From JBGTFE01 sp036403235 (GTDB taxonomy: Bacteria; Acidobacteriota; Blastocatellia; Pyrinomonadales; Pyrinomonadaceae): DNA of 64,000 nucleotides. Under the pieces are notes generated by a model, which was given only the letters and a program-made list of their open reading frames with translations, did no database searches and was not told the DNA's origin. The stretch lies in NCBI GenBank assembly GCA_036403235.1, contig DASWRI010000067.1, forward strand, positions 1-64,000, given 5' to 3'. This document shows positions 44,171 to 53,029 of the stretch, piece by piece (the stretch's first letter is position 1; each line of letters begins with the position of its first letter). The translations under genes were made by a program, and so were the position numbers.

Positions 44171-45583
44171 TTATCTTTCGCCTTTCAAAAAATTCAAAAG
44201 CTTCTCGTGAATGCCGCCGAAGCCGCCGTTCGACATAATCGCAACGACGTCGTTTGCCCTTAATTCGGGCGCGAGATGACTGACAATCAAATCGGCGTCC
44301 GCGAATGAAAACGCCGGTTTTCCCTGTCGCGCGATGTCTCTGACCAGCTCTTCGACGTCGAGAACCTGGCCAAGCTCGCTCGCTTTAGAAGTATTGTAAA
44401 CGCCCGCGATTACCACATAATCGGCGTATTTAAAGGCTTTTGTGTAAGGCTCCTGAAAAACCGCGAGACGCGAAGACCACGAACGCGGCTCGAAAACGGC
44501 AATCAGGCGTTGGCCTTCGTATTTCATCCGCAAAGCTTTTAAGGTTTCCTCGACCGCCGTCGGGTGATGCGCAAAATCGTCAATCACGGTTACGTTTTTT
44601 TCGACGCCGCGAACTTCCATTCTCCGTTTTACCGATTTGAACGTGCGAAACGCTTCCTGCATTTTTTCTTTCGAAATTCCCCACGCGTCAGCCGCGATAA
44701 TTACCGCCAGACAGTTTCGCACGTTGAATTCGCCGATTAAGTGAGTTTCAAATCCGCCCCATGAATTTCCGTCCTTAAAAACGGTAAAGCGCGTCACGTC
44801 GCCCGAAAAATCGATGTCGCGTGCCTGCCAGCGGGCGTCGTCCGACGTTCCGAAAGTCTCGATGTTTGTAAAAAGCCTTCCCTGCATTTCGTCCAGAACT
44901 TCGCGCGCGACGGGCGAATCTATTCCGACAATCAGGCGTCCGTTGGCGGGCACTAAATTCATCAGGCGCGAAAACTGGTACTTGATTTCGTCGAGGTCGC
45001 GATAAATATCGGCGTGGTCGAACTCGACGTTGTTGACGATTGCCGTCTCCGGCAGATAATGCATAAATTTCGGCTTTTTATCGAAATAAGCCGTGTCGTA
45101 TTCGTCGCCTTCGATGATGAAATAATCGCTGTCGGCGACGCGAAAGCTGGCACCGAAATTCTGCACGACGCCGCCGACCAGAAACGAGGGGTTAAGTCCG
45201 CCGACTTCCGTTATCCACGTCGCGATGCTCGTCGTCGTCGTTTTTCCGTGCGTTCCGGCGACGACCAGACTGCGCCGCCCGCGAACGAATTCTTCCTTGA
45301 CCGTTTCCGCCTGCGAGCGATAAAAAAGCTTGCGATTCAAAACTTCTTCGAGTTCCGGATTTCCGCGCGAAATCGTGTTGCCGACGATGACGCAGTCCGC
45401 GCCGATGTCGGCATTTTCGGCTTTGTAGCCGTTCAGAATCTCGATTCCCAAATTTTCCAGCTGCGTCGACATCGGCGGATAGACATTCTGGTCTGAGCCC
45501 GTCACGCGATGCCCGCGCGCCTGCAGCATTCCGGCTAAGCTGGCCATCGCCGTCCCGCAAATTCCGATTAAGTGATAATGCAT
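44171..45583 (-). CDS. mpl: UDP-N-acetylmuramate--L-alanyl-gamma-D-glutamyl-meso-DAP ligase
   Basis: 470 residues from the ATG at 45583 (MHYHLIGICGTAMASLAGML); the open frame begins 36 codons earlier but those residues are not conserved. N-terminal Rossmann domain GICGTAMASLAG..GSDQNVYPPM, central ATP-binding GTHGKTTTTSIATW and C-terminal FDDFAHHPTAVEETLKAL. Mpl re-attaches recycled tripeptide to UDP-MurNAc. It is the third gene of a compact minus-strand row: aminotransferase, SprT-like protease, mpl, with gaps of 8 and 29 bases. Confidence 0.94.
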   Translation of the reverse strand: MHYHLIGICGTAMASLAGMLQARGHRVTGSDQNVYPPMSTQLENLGIEILNGYKAENADIGADCVIVGNTISRGNPELEEVLNRKLFYRSQAETVKEEFVRGRRSLVVAGTHGKTTTTSIATWITEVGGLNPSFLVGGVVQNFGASFRVADSDYFIIEGDEYDTAYFDKKPKFMHYLPETAIVNNVEFDHADIYRDLDEIKYQFSRLMNLVPANGRLIVGIDSPVAREVLDEMQGRLFTNIETFGTSDDARWQARDIDFSGDVTRFTVFKDGNSWGGFETHLIGEFNVRNCLAVIIAADAWGISKEKMQEAFRTFKSVKRRMEVRGVEKNVTVIDDFAHHPTAVEETLKALRMKYEGQRLIAVFEPRSWSSRLAVFQEPYTKAFKYADYVVIAGVYNTSKASELGQVLDVEELVRDIARQGKPAFSFADADLIVSHLAPELRANDVVAIMSNGGFGGIHEKLLNFLKGER

Positions 45584-45612
45584 AGATGCTTTATTTATTG
45601 ATTTATTTTCAG

Positions 45613-46071
45613 CTAATTTCCAAATCCGCCAACCTCGGTGAATTTCTGACGAAATCGGGCGTCGTGTCCGGCCGTTATCCGCTGGCGGCACAGCCAGGCG
45701 TGAGTCAGCTCGTGCTTCAAGGCGTTTACCAGCTGCTTCCGGTTAGCTTTTTGATAAAAGATTTTCTTTACGAAAATATTCGGAAACTGTTGGTTGAAAC
45801 ACGGCGTGTAAGCCGCGCCCGTTTCAATATTCGTCCCTGTTTTCAAAATCGGCTCATCCTTAATATAGACGGAAACCGGCGGCATTTTATCGAACAGAGG
45901 CAGCAGAGCGTCGGTCTCGGCCTGAAGATTATCATCATGGTCGAAACTAATTTCGGGCACTAAAGCCGCGGCCGTGAGTGCCGGTCGAGGCGTTAGTTTC
46001 GGCAGTATCAAAAGCATCAACAATGCCGAAAAAGCAGCGCCGGTGATTATTGCGAAAACCCGTTTCACCAT
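45613..46071 (-). CDS. Membrane-anchored SprT-like zinc metalloprotease
   Basis: 152 residues. N-terminal signal anchor (about 5-24, VFAIITGAAFSALLMLLILP). The catalytic signature is HELTH at residues 120-124 and GHDARF with H136, fitting the SprT pattern HExxH-x(11)-GHxxxF. The domain follows a beta part (ISFDHDD..VSVYIKDEPIL). SprT-like proteases cut proteins bound to DNA or membranes. Being tethered outside the membrane beside mpl suggests an envelope target. The start ATG at 46071 is eight bases after the aminotransferase stop. Confidence 0.8.
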   Translation of the reverse strand: MVKRVFAIITGAAFSALLMLLILPKLTPRPALTAAALVPEISFDHDDNLQAETDALLPLFDKMPPVSVYIKDEPILKTGTNIETGAAYTPCFNQQFPNIFVKKIFYQKANRKQLVNALKHELTHAWLCRQRITAGHDARFRQKFTEVGGFGN

Positions 46072-46079
46072 TTTGGATT

Positions 46080-47243
46080 TTATCGCCGCAGAGCCGACCG
46101 GAATTTTTCCAGAGCACCTTCTAAAACCGTGTCTTCGCGCGCGATGCAGATGCGCATAAACGCGTCCCAGTCGTCCGAATCGGCAAACGCGCTGCCGGGA
46201 ACTCCGGCGACTCCGGCGCGTTCCATCAGCATTTCGTTAAACGTCAGAGCGTCGTTAAATTCTTCGGGAATCCTGGTCCAGAGATAAAAGGCCGAGCCGG
46301 AATTGTAGATTTCAAAACCTAAATCCTTCAGCGCTTCGGAAACGAAACGGCGTTTGCCGTCAAATTTATCGCGCAATGCGTCGTAATAATTCGCGTCGGC
46401 CATCAAAACTCTTGACAGCGCCGACTGTAGAGGCGTCACCGGGCAAACGTAGACGACGTTGGCCGCGTTATTGACCGGCGCAATCAGCTCGCCTTTGCCG
46501 TAACAGTAACCGAGCCGCCAGCCGGAAATGTTCCACGATTTTGAAAACGAATTGACCGTAATCGTGCGCTCCCACATTCCGGGCAGAGTCGCAATCGGGA
46601 TGTGCGGATTTTCGCCCGTCACGTAATGCTCGTAAACTTCGTCCGAGATGACGAGCAAATCGAGTTCCTGCGCGACTTCCGAAATCGCTTCAAGCTCGGT
46701 TTGTGTCATAACTTTTCCCGACGGATTGGCGGGCGTGCAGACGATAATCGCCTTTAAGGGAAACTCGCTCCGGTCTTTTAATTCCCGGCAGCGCGCGCGC
46801 AGAGCGTCTTTTTCAAACGTCAGGCGCGCGTCCAGCTCAAAAGTTTCCGTCTTTCCGCCGAATTCTTCCAAAATCCGGCGGTGATACGGGTAATAAGGCT
46901 CAAAAACGAGCGCCGATTTTCCGCGCAGATAGCTTTGCGCGACGCCGATAAGCGCGCCCGTTCCGCCGACCGTTATCATCAGCTCGAGCGGTTTCGCGTC
47001 CAAATCAATCTCGATTCCGTTGTATCTTTTGATTTTTTCCGCAACGACTTTTCTCAAATTCGCGTCGCCTTCCGAGCCGCCGTAATGATTCTGGCTGGCG
47101 GCGATAATTTCCGCCGCTTCCTTTGCTAACTGCGGGTCAATCGGAAGCTCGGACTGTCCCTGCACCAAATTCCCGCTCGGCGGCACGAGCCGCGTGATGG
47201 CGCGTATGTCCGGTTTTACTTTTTTGGCTGTTTGTTCTTTCAT
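46080..47243 (-). CDS. Class I/II PLP-dependent aminotransferase
   Basis: 387 residues. Fold type I: PSGNLVQGQSELPID near the start, GGTGALIGVAQSYLRG, CTPANPSGKVMTQTEL and the PLP lysine in TVNSFSKSWNISGWRLGY. The substrate-binding Arg lies in FMRICIARED near the end. Closest in layout to aspartate/aromatic aminotransferases, but substrate cannot be assigned. First gene of the operon with the SprT-like protease and mpl. Confidence 0.88.
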   Translation of the reverse strand: MKEQTAKKVKPDIRAITRLVPPSGNLVQGQSELPIDPQLAKEAAEIIAASQNHYGGSEGDANLRKVVAEKIKRYNGIEIDLDAKPLELMITVGGTGALIGVAQSYLRGKSALVFEPYYPYHRRILEEFGGKTETFELDARLTFEKDALRARCRELKDRSEFPLKAIIVCTPANPSGKVMTQTELEAISEVAQELDLLVISDEVYEHYVTGENPHIPIATLPGMWERTITVNSFSKSWNISGWRLGYCYGKGELIAPVNNAANVVYVCPVTPLQSALSRVLMADANYYDALRDKFDGKRRFVSEALKDLGFEIYNSGSAFYLWTRIPEEFNDALTFNEMLMERAGVAGVPGSAFADSDDWDAFMRICIAREDTVLEGALEKFRSALRR

Positions 47244-47289
47244 ATCGACTATAAAAATAACAGTTTTTCGGTGAAATTTCTAAACGGGC

Positions 47290-47457
47290 GGAAGAAAATT
47301 AACTACACAGAACACACAGAGCACAGAGTTTTTTTAAGAAAAAGTTAGCTACAAATTACACAAATTACACAAATTATTATTGTTTTCTGATTCGTGTTAT
47401 CAGCGCAGTTCGCGGCTAAAAATTCTCCGTGCTCCGTGCTCTGCGGTGATTAAATAT
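47290..47457. repeat. Mosaic palindromic element between divergent genes
   Basis: Outer arms AACTACACAGAACACACAGAG then CACAGAG (from 47298) and CTCCGTGCTCCGTGCTC then TGCGGTGATTA. Inside is TTAGCTACAAATTACACAAA on one side and GCGGCTAA on the other, a second repeat type nested in the first. It fills the gap between the divergent aminotransferase and P450 genes, so their promoters must lie in or beside it. Confidence 0.75.
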
Positions 47458-47479
47458 TTTTTCTGTTAAAATCAAGCCA

Positions 47480-48832
47480 ATGAAAGCAGCGCCGCAAACA
47501 AATCTGCCGCCGACGGTGAAGCCGTTTTGGATTGGCGGACATTTTCGAATGTTTCGTAAAAATCCGACCGGTTTTTTGGAAAATTTAGCCGGGCTCGGCG
47601 AAGTTACTTCGTTTCGGATGGGGCCGCAGGCCGCGTTTTTTATCAATAACGCGGAAATGGTGCGCGATTTACTGATTGTCAACGCGCCCAAATTCGTCAA
47701 AGGCCGCGCCCTGCAGCGCGCGAAAAGCCTGCTCGGCGAAGGCTTGCTGACGAGCGAAGCCGAGTTTCATCTGCGCCAGCGGCGAATGATTCAGCCCGCG
47801 TTTCATCGCCAGCGAATCGCCGAATATGCAAAAGCAATGGTCGAATACGGCGAAAAAATGTCCGCCGAATGGACGGACGGCGACGAGCGCGACATCGATA
47901 AGGAAATGATGCGCCTGACGCTCAATATCGTCGGCAAAACTTTGTTCAGCGCCAATGTCGAAAACGAATCGGACACGGTCGGCGGCGCGATGACGACGAT
48001 TGTCCGGATGTTTAATCTTCTGCTCCTGCCGTTTTCGGAGATTCTCGAAAAACTGCCGCTGCCGCATTCGATTCGCTTTAAGCGAGCCAAGCAGACGCTC
48101 GACGAAGTGATTTACAAAATTATCGACGAGCGGAGAAAATCAAAGGAAGACAAAGGCGATTTGCTCTCGATGTTATTGATGGCGCAGGACGAGGAAGGCG
48201 ACGGCGGCGGAATGTCAGACAAGCAAATCCGCGACGAGTGCCTGACGCTTTTTCTGGCCGGGCACGAAACGACCGCCAACGCCCTGACGTGGACGTGGTA
48301 TCTGCTTTCGCAAAACCCGGAAAAGGAAGCGAAATTTCACGCCGAATTGGATGCGGTTTTCGCTGACGGGCACGTGCCGCAGATGGAAGATTACGCGCGC
48401 CTGCCTTATACGGAAAGCGTTTTGGCCGAATCGATGCGGCTTTTTCCGCCCGCCTGGGCAATCGGCCGGCTTTCTACCGAAGAACACGAATTCGGCGGCT
48501 TTCACGTTCCGAAAAAAGCGCTCGTTCTGGTCAGCCCGTTTGTCGCGCACCGCGACGCGCGCTACTGGGAAAACGCCGGGGAATTCGTGCCCGAGCGCTG
48601 GCAAAAGCAGAGCGTCAAGGAAGCTTCGCAGAAATATATCTATTTTCCGTTCGGCGGCGGCACGCGGCGCTGCATCGGCGAGCAGTTCGCGTGGACGGAA
48701 GGCGTTCTGCTGCTCGCCGCACTCGGCAGGCGGTGGAAGCTTCGTCTCGACCCGAAGCAGAAAATCGGTCTGCAGGCGATGATTACGCTGCGCCCGAAAT
48801 ACGGAATGAAGATGCGAGTTGAAAAACGGTAA
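47480..48832 (+). CDS. Cytochrome P450
   Basis: 450 residues, no membrane anchor. I-helix oxygen-binding motif FLAGHETTANAL, the ExxR pair in ESMRLFPP, PERF-like PERWQKQSVK and the heme loop FPFGGGTRRCIGEQFAW with the thiolate Cys398. The pattern is close to CYP102/CYP4-like fatty-acid hydroxylase groups. Substrate unknown and there is no ferredoxin or reductase nearby. Start ATG at 47480, divergent from the aminotransferase. Confidence 0.94.
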   Translation: MKAAPQTNLPPTVKPFWIGGHFRMFRKNPTGFLENLAGLGEVTSFRMGPQAAFFINNAEMVRDLLIVNAPKFVKGRALQRAKSLLGEGLLTSEAEFHLRQRRMIQPAFHRQRIAEYAKAMVEYGEKMSAEWTDGDERDIDKEMMRLTLNIVGKTLFSANVENESDTVGGAMTTIVRMFNLLLLPFSEILEKLPLPHSIRFKRAKQTLDEVIYKIIDERRKSKEDKGDLLSMLLMAQDEEGDGGGMSDKQIRDECLTLFLAGHETTANALTWTWYLLSQNPEKEAKFHAELDAVFADGHVPQMEDYARLPYTESVLAESMRLFPPAWAIGRLSTEEHEFGGFHVPKKALVLVSPFVAHRDARYWENAGEFVPERWQKQSVKEASQKYIYFPFGGGTRRCIGEQFAWTEGVLLLAALGRRWKLRLDPKQKIGLQAMITLRPKYGMKMRVEKR

Positions 48833-48879
48833 ATTATAAAGAAAAAGCTTTAACTTAAAGCCGCTCAAGCAGTTAACAA

Positions 48880-48901
48880 GGAGAGCGGACGTCCGCTCTC
48901 C
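48880..48901. repeat. Perfect 22-base palindrome
   Basis: Half-site GGAGAGCGGAC with its exact complement, centred at 48890/48891, between the convergent P450 and kinase stops. No T run follows. It may be a cruciform-capable terminator or a dimeric protein site. Confidence 0.6.
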
Positions 48902-48971
48902 CTGATAAGTCCTAGCCGTTTAAAGCGGAATTCCCGATTCAAAGCGGAGTTTTCACATTCAAAACAAATTT

Positions 48972-51900
48972 TTAATCCTCTTCAATCCGCAAACGGCCCG
49001 TTAAGCTGGCGATGACGGTTGCCAGCTCGTCCGGCTCGACCGGTTTGGCGACGTGATTTTGATAGCCCGCCGCTAACGCGCGCATTCTGTCCTGTGCGCG
49101 TGTAAAAGCCGTCAGCGCAATCGCTTTGACGCTTTTCTGCTGTTCGTCGGTGAGCGCGCGAACTTTTCGAATCAGCGAATAACCGTCTTCTTCGGGCATT
49201 CCGATGTCCGAGACGAGCACGTCGGGCGTTTTATCGACGACTTCTATCAGGCCTTCGCCGGCGGATTTTGCCGTCACGACCGTCGCGCCGTAAAAAGTCA
49301 AAGACTGGACGAGCAGCTGCCGCGTATCTTCCTCGTCATCGACCACCAAAATCAAAAGTCCGTCAAGACTGAGTTTTTGCGCGGTTTCCGGCAAAATCGA
49401 TTTGCGCGCGTCTTCCGATTCGTCGCGCTGAAAATTAGATATCAGCGGCAGACTAACGACAAAAGTCGAGCCCCGATTTTCGCCTTCGCTGCGGGCGGCG
49501 ACCGTCCCGCCGTGCATTTCGGTAATGTGGCGGACGATGGCCAGCCCCAATCCGAGACCGCCGAATTTTCTGATGCTCGAAGCGTCGGCCTGCCGGAAAC
49601 GGTCGAAAACGTGCGGCAGAAATTCTTCTCTGATGCCGACGCCCGTGTCCGTCACCCTGATTTCGACCGAGCCGTTTGTGCGCACGATTTCGACCGAGAC
49701 TCGTCCGGCGTTCGGCGTAAATTTAATCGCGTTCGAGAGCAGATTCCAGATGACCTGCTGGAGGCGGTTCGGGTCGCCGGAAATATGGCTAATGACGGTT
49801 TCCTGCTTTATTTCCAAGGCGATTCCTTTGGCTTCGGCCGCCGGGCGAACCGTTTCGAGAGCGGCTTCGACAAAATCAATCGGTCTCGTGTTGATAATCT
49901 CGAGCCGGAATTTGCCGGAAATTATCCGCGAGACGTCGAGTAAATCGTCAATCAGACGATTTTGCGCTTCGGCGTTGCGAATAATCGTTTCGAGTGCTTT
50001 CCCGGTGGTTTTCTCGTCGAGATTTCCCTTTTCGAGCAATCGGCCCCAGCCTAAAATCGAATTGAGCGGCGCGCGCAGCTCGTGCGAGACGGTGGCGAGA
50101 AATTCGTCGCGCAGGCGATTGGCGATTTCCGCGTCTTTTCGCGCGGCTTGTTCTTTTTTGAGAAGTTCTTCGCGCTCGGTTTCGGCGTCGCGGCGAAAGC
50201 TTATGTCGTGCGAGGTCGCGATAATCCGAACCGGTTTTCCGTCGCTGCCGAAAATCGGCGCAACCGAAACGTCCCACCACTTCGGCGCGCCTTTCGCTGT
50301 CCGGCAAAATCCCTCGAAATGAGCCGGTTTGCCGCCGCGCGCCGCTTCCAGCGCCTGATAAGCCATTTCGTTTTCGTCGTCTTCCCAGAAATCAATCCAC
50401 TGCTTTCCGCGAAAAGACGCGAAATCGTCAATTTCCATCAGGCACAGGCCGTTGACGTTCATTTCGTGCAGAGTTCCGTCAATTTCGAGAACCTTGACGC
50501 AGTCCGGGCTATTTTCAAAAACGCTGCGGTTAAATTCCTCGCTGTTTTTGAGTTCGAGCTCGGCTTTTTTGCGGTCGGTAATATTTATGTGCGAGATAAC
50601 CGCGCCCTCGCCTTCGTCTTTCATCGCGCCCACCTGAAGCAGAAACCAGCGTTCTTCGTCCGGCGAGTGACACGGATATTCGTGCGAAAAGCCCGTCGAC
50701 TCGCCGTTCAGAACGCGCCGCAGATTTTTTAAAACCGGGCTCGATTCTTCTAAAAATTCGCCGGACTGTTCGCAGATTTTCAAATAGTTCTGCCCGATTC
50801 CGGTTTTTGTCACGTCGCCCTCGACGCAGTTTGAAAAAGCAAAATTTTCCCACGCGCTGTTGACTGCGACGATATTGCCTTCGCGGTCGAGAACGGCGAT
50901 GTGCGCCGAAAGCGAATCGAGAATCGAGCGCGTAAAAATTTCGCTTTGACGAATGAACGCCTCGTTTTCCTTTAGATTCGTGATGTCGCGGCAATTGCCG
51001 ACAATCTTTACCGCGCGGCCGTCTTCGTCGAGCTGCGTCTGTCCGGTGCAGTGACTCCAGCGCGTTTTTCCGTCGGCCGCCAAAACTCGAAATTCGGCGT
51101 CGAAATTTGTTTTTTCGGTGAGCGATTTCCGCAAAGCCTCGCGCACTTTTGTCTCGTCTTCGCGATGAATGCGGCCGAAGGCGTCGCCGTCGAAATCGGC
51201 GGCGGAAAAACCGAAAAGCGCCAGACCGCGCTCGTCGAGTTCGGCGCTCCCGGTTTTTGCGTCAAATATCCACGTTCCCAAATTTCCCGCTTCGAGCGCG
51301 ATGCGATGAAGATTTTCCGTCTGCTCGCGCTGGCGTATCTGCTCTTTTAACTCGTCGTTTTTCTGCGATAATTCGCCGGTTCTTTTTTCGACGCGCGCTT
51401 CCAAATCCTTGTTCGAGTCGCGCAGTTCGTCTTCGGCTTTTCGTCGTTTTCCGATTTCGCGAAAAATTGCAAGATTGGCGAGTCCGAGCGAAAGCGCGCC
51501 GGCAATGCCCGCCAGATAAAGCATTCTGTAAGTGCTCGTCAAACTCCGGTTGAGAGCGGCTTCGCGATTTTCCAGAATACTCTTTTCCTCGTTTTTCAAG
51601 TTATCAATCAGAGCGCGGACTTCATTCATCAAATCTCTGCCGCGCCCGCGGCCTACCTGTTGCTGCACTTCCGCGATGCTTTTTGTCCGGCGCATTTCTA
51701 TCGCCTGCTTTAATACGCCGAGCCGCTCATTAACCAGAGTTTCCAGTCTGGAAACTCTTTCCGCCTGCTCCGGATTATCGCTGACAAGTTCGCGCAAATG
51801 CGACAAATTGCCGTCGATTTTTTGCTGCGCGTTGGTATAAGGCTCTAAAAAAGAATCTTCCGCCGTGATTATAAATCCGCGTCCGCCGGTTTCGGCGTCA

Positions 51901-52076
51901 ACTATGAGATTGAGCGTTTCATCCAGCTGGGTAATGACTTCCCGCGTGTGTTTTTCCCAAGTTACCGCGCCGGACAGCGAATCCACACTGCGAAAAGCGA
52001 AAAAGACGACGATTATCAAGAGCAGGATAGCAATCGCAAAAACGAGCGGAATTTGCCTTTCGAGAGTCAACTTCAT
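48972..52076 (-). CDS. Hybrid sensor histidine kinase (CHASE3-PAS-HisKA-HATPase-REC)
   Basis: 1034 residues. Two membrane helices near 10-30 and 183-203 flank an extracytoplasmic CHASE3 sensor (GGRGFIITAEDSFLEPYTNAQ). A coiled coil follows, then three PAS domains between about 245 and 635. The kinase core has the phosphoacceptor H near 662 (ATVSHELRAPLNSILGWG), N-box IWNLLSNAIKFTPNAGRV and G-boxes. A C-terminal receiver (about 905-1025) has phosphoacceptor D near 954 (VLVSDIGMPEEDGYSLI). No DNA-binding output is fused; signal likely passes to a separate partner. Confidence 0.94.
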   Translation of the reverse strand: MKLTLERQIPLVFAIAILLLIIVVFFAFRSVDSLSGAVTWEKHTREVITQLDETLNLIVDAETGGRGFIITAEDSFLEPYTNAQQKIDGNLSHLRELVSDNPEQAERVSRLETLVNERLGVLKQAIEMRRTKSIAEVQQQVGRGRGRDLMNEVRALIDNLKNEEKSILENREAALNRSLTSTYRMLYLAGIAGALSLGLANLAIFREIGKRRKAEDELRDSNKDLEARVEKRTGELSQKNDELKEQIRQREQTENLHRIALEAGNLGTWIFDAKTGSAELDERGLALFGFSAADFDGDAFGRIHREDETKVREALRKSLTEKTNFDAEFRVLAADGKTRWSHCTGQTQLDEDGRAVKIVGNCRDITNLKENEAFIRQSEIFTRSILDSLSAHIAVLDREGNIVAVNSAWENFAFSNCVEGDVTKTGIGQNYLKICEQSGEFLEESSPVLKNLRRVLNGESTGFSHEYPCHSPDEERWFLLQVGAMKDEGEGAVISHINITDRKKAELELKNSEEFNRSVFENSPDCVKVLEIDGTLHEMNVNGLCLMEIDDFASFRGKQWIDFWEDDENEMAYQALEAARGGKPAHFEGFCRTAKGAPKWWDVSVAPIFGSDGKPVRIIATSHDISFRRDAETEREELLKKEQAARKDAEIANRLRDEFLATVSHELRAPLNSILGWGRLLEKGNLDEKTTGKALETIIRNAEAQNRLIDDLLDVSRIISGKFRLEIINTRPIDFVEAALETVRPAAEAKGIALEIKQETVISHISGDPNRLQQVIWNLLSNAIKFTPNAGRVSVEIVRTNGSVEIRVTDTGVGIREEFLPHVFDRFRQADASSIRKFGGLGLGLAIVRHITEMHGGTVAARSEGENRGSTFVVSLPLISNFQRDESEDARKSILPETAQKLSLDGLLILVVDDEEDTRQLLVQSLTFYGATVVTAKSAGEGLIEVVDKTPDVLVSDIGMPEEDGYSLIRKVRALTDEQQKSVKAIALTAFTRAQDRMRALAAGYQNHVAKPVEPDELATVIASLTGRLRIEED

Positions 52077-52127
52077 AAATACTTATTAAATCTTAGCGCA
52101 GATAATTATATCATTTAGTCCTATCAC

Positions 52128-52200
52128 AAAAGTAAAAGGTAAAAGGCAAAAGTGAAGAACAGGTTTCTTACTTTTGCCTTTTACCTTTTACTTTTTACTT
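52128..52200. repeat. TAAAAGG-unit stem-loop between zinc-ribbon gene and kinase
   Basis: Arms AAAAGTAAAAGGTAAAAGGC then AAAAGT, and ACTTTTGCC then TTTTACCTTTTACT. Located between two genes of the same strand, 52076 (kinase start) and 52207 (zinc-ribbon stop). Confidence 0.78.
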
Positions 52201-52206
52201 TTTACT

Positions 52207-52926
52207 TTAGATGGCTTCCGCGCCGACCGCCTTGTTGTAGTCGAAATAGAGGTCGTTAAAATCCCTTAAGGCGCGGTTTAAGATTAGCGGAAGCTGTGAA
52301 ATGTCGCCCGTATTGATGATTAAATTCAGATTTCGCAGAAAAGCGTCGTGCGCGTTCATCGTCGTGCCCGCGTCTTCGATTGAAACAAAAAACAGACGCC
52401 TCCGGTCGGACGAAGGCATCGTGTTGACCTTTTGCTGGAGGATGGCCGCGCCGCCGAATTCCGACGCAAAATCGGGCGAAAAAAGCAAAATTTCGGTTTT
52501 GCCTTCGCGCAGGCGCTCGTTTGCCTGCGCCGGAGTCTGCGCGAGATAAACTTTGTAACCGGCTTCGACCAGAGTTTTGGCAATTGAATCGCGTTTTTTT
52601 CCGAGACAGAGCAGAACGCGGCGCGGCCTTTCGCTTTTTTCGTCGTCGGCGTCTATCACCTTGTTTTCGGTCTGGAGCGCCGAAAGCAGCGAGCGCAAAG
52701 CCGTATTTATTTGAAACTCGGATTCTTTTGCCGAAAATTCACTCGTATTTTTTGCGACCGCCGGCGCCGGCGAGTTTTCCTTTAACTGGGCGACGGTCGA
52801 TTTGGCGTTCGGCTGAACGCGAATCAGATTTTGACAGCGCGGGCACCGAACCGTAAAATTCCCGCTCGGAATCTTCGCTTCGTCAAGCTGTAGAGAAACT
52901 GAACAATTATCGCAACGTATTATCAT
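52207..52926 (-). CDS. MJ0042-type zinc ribbon with pseudo-receiver domain
   Basis: 239 residues. N-terminal zinc ribbon (MIIRCDNCSVSLQLDE..FTVRCPRCQNLIRV) with two CxxC pairs. After an 80-residue linker comes a receiver-like fold (about 105-235: RVLLCLGKKRDSIAKTLVEAGYKVYLAQTPAQANERLREG). The acidic pocket is missing: LCLGKK stands where DD would be, and ILLFSPDF where the phosphorylated Asp of a normal receiver sits. So it is probably a phosphorylation-independent adaptor. It lies between the hybrid kinase and pilT on the same strand. Confidence 0.8.
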   Translation of the reverse strand: MIIRCDNCSVSLQLDEAKIPSGNFTVRCPRCQNLIRVQPNAKSTVAQLKENSPAPAVAKNTSEFSAKESEFQINTALRSLLSALQTENKVIDADDEKSERPRRVLLCLGKKRDSIAKTLVEAGYKVYLAQTPAQANERLREGKTEILLFSPDFASEFGGAAILQQKVNTMPSSDRRRLFFVSIEDAGTTMNAHDAFLRNLNLIINTGDISQLPLILNRALRDFNDLYFDYNKAVGAEAI

Positions 52927-53029
52927 AATTTTGTCAGCGGTTAGTGGTTAGCGGTTAGTGGCTGATTTAGTTTAATTCCGGAACGCAATTAAATTTCAAG
53001 CGGCAATTGACGACGGACTACTGACCAAT

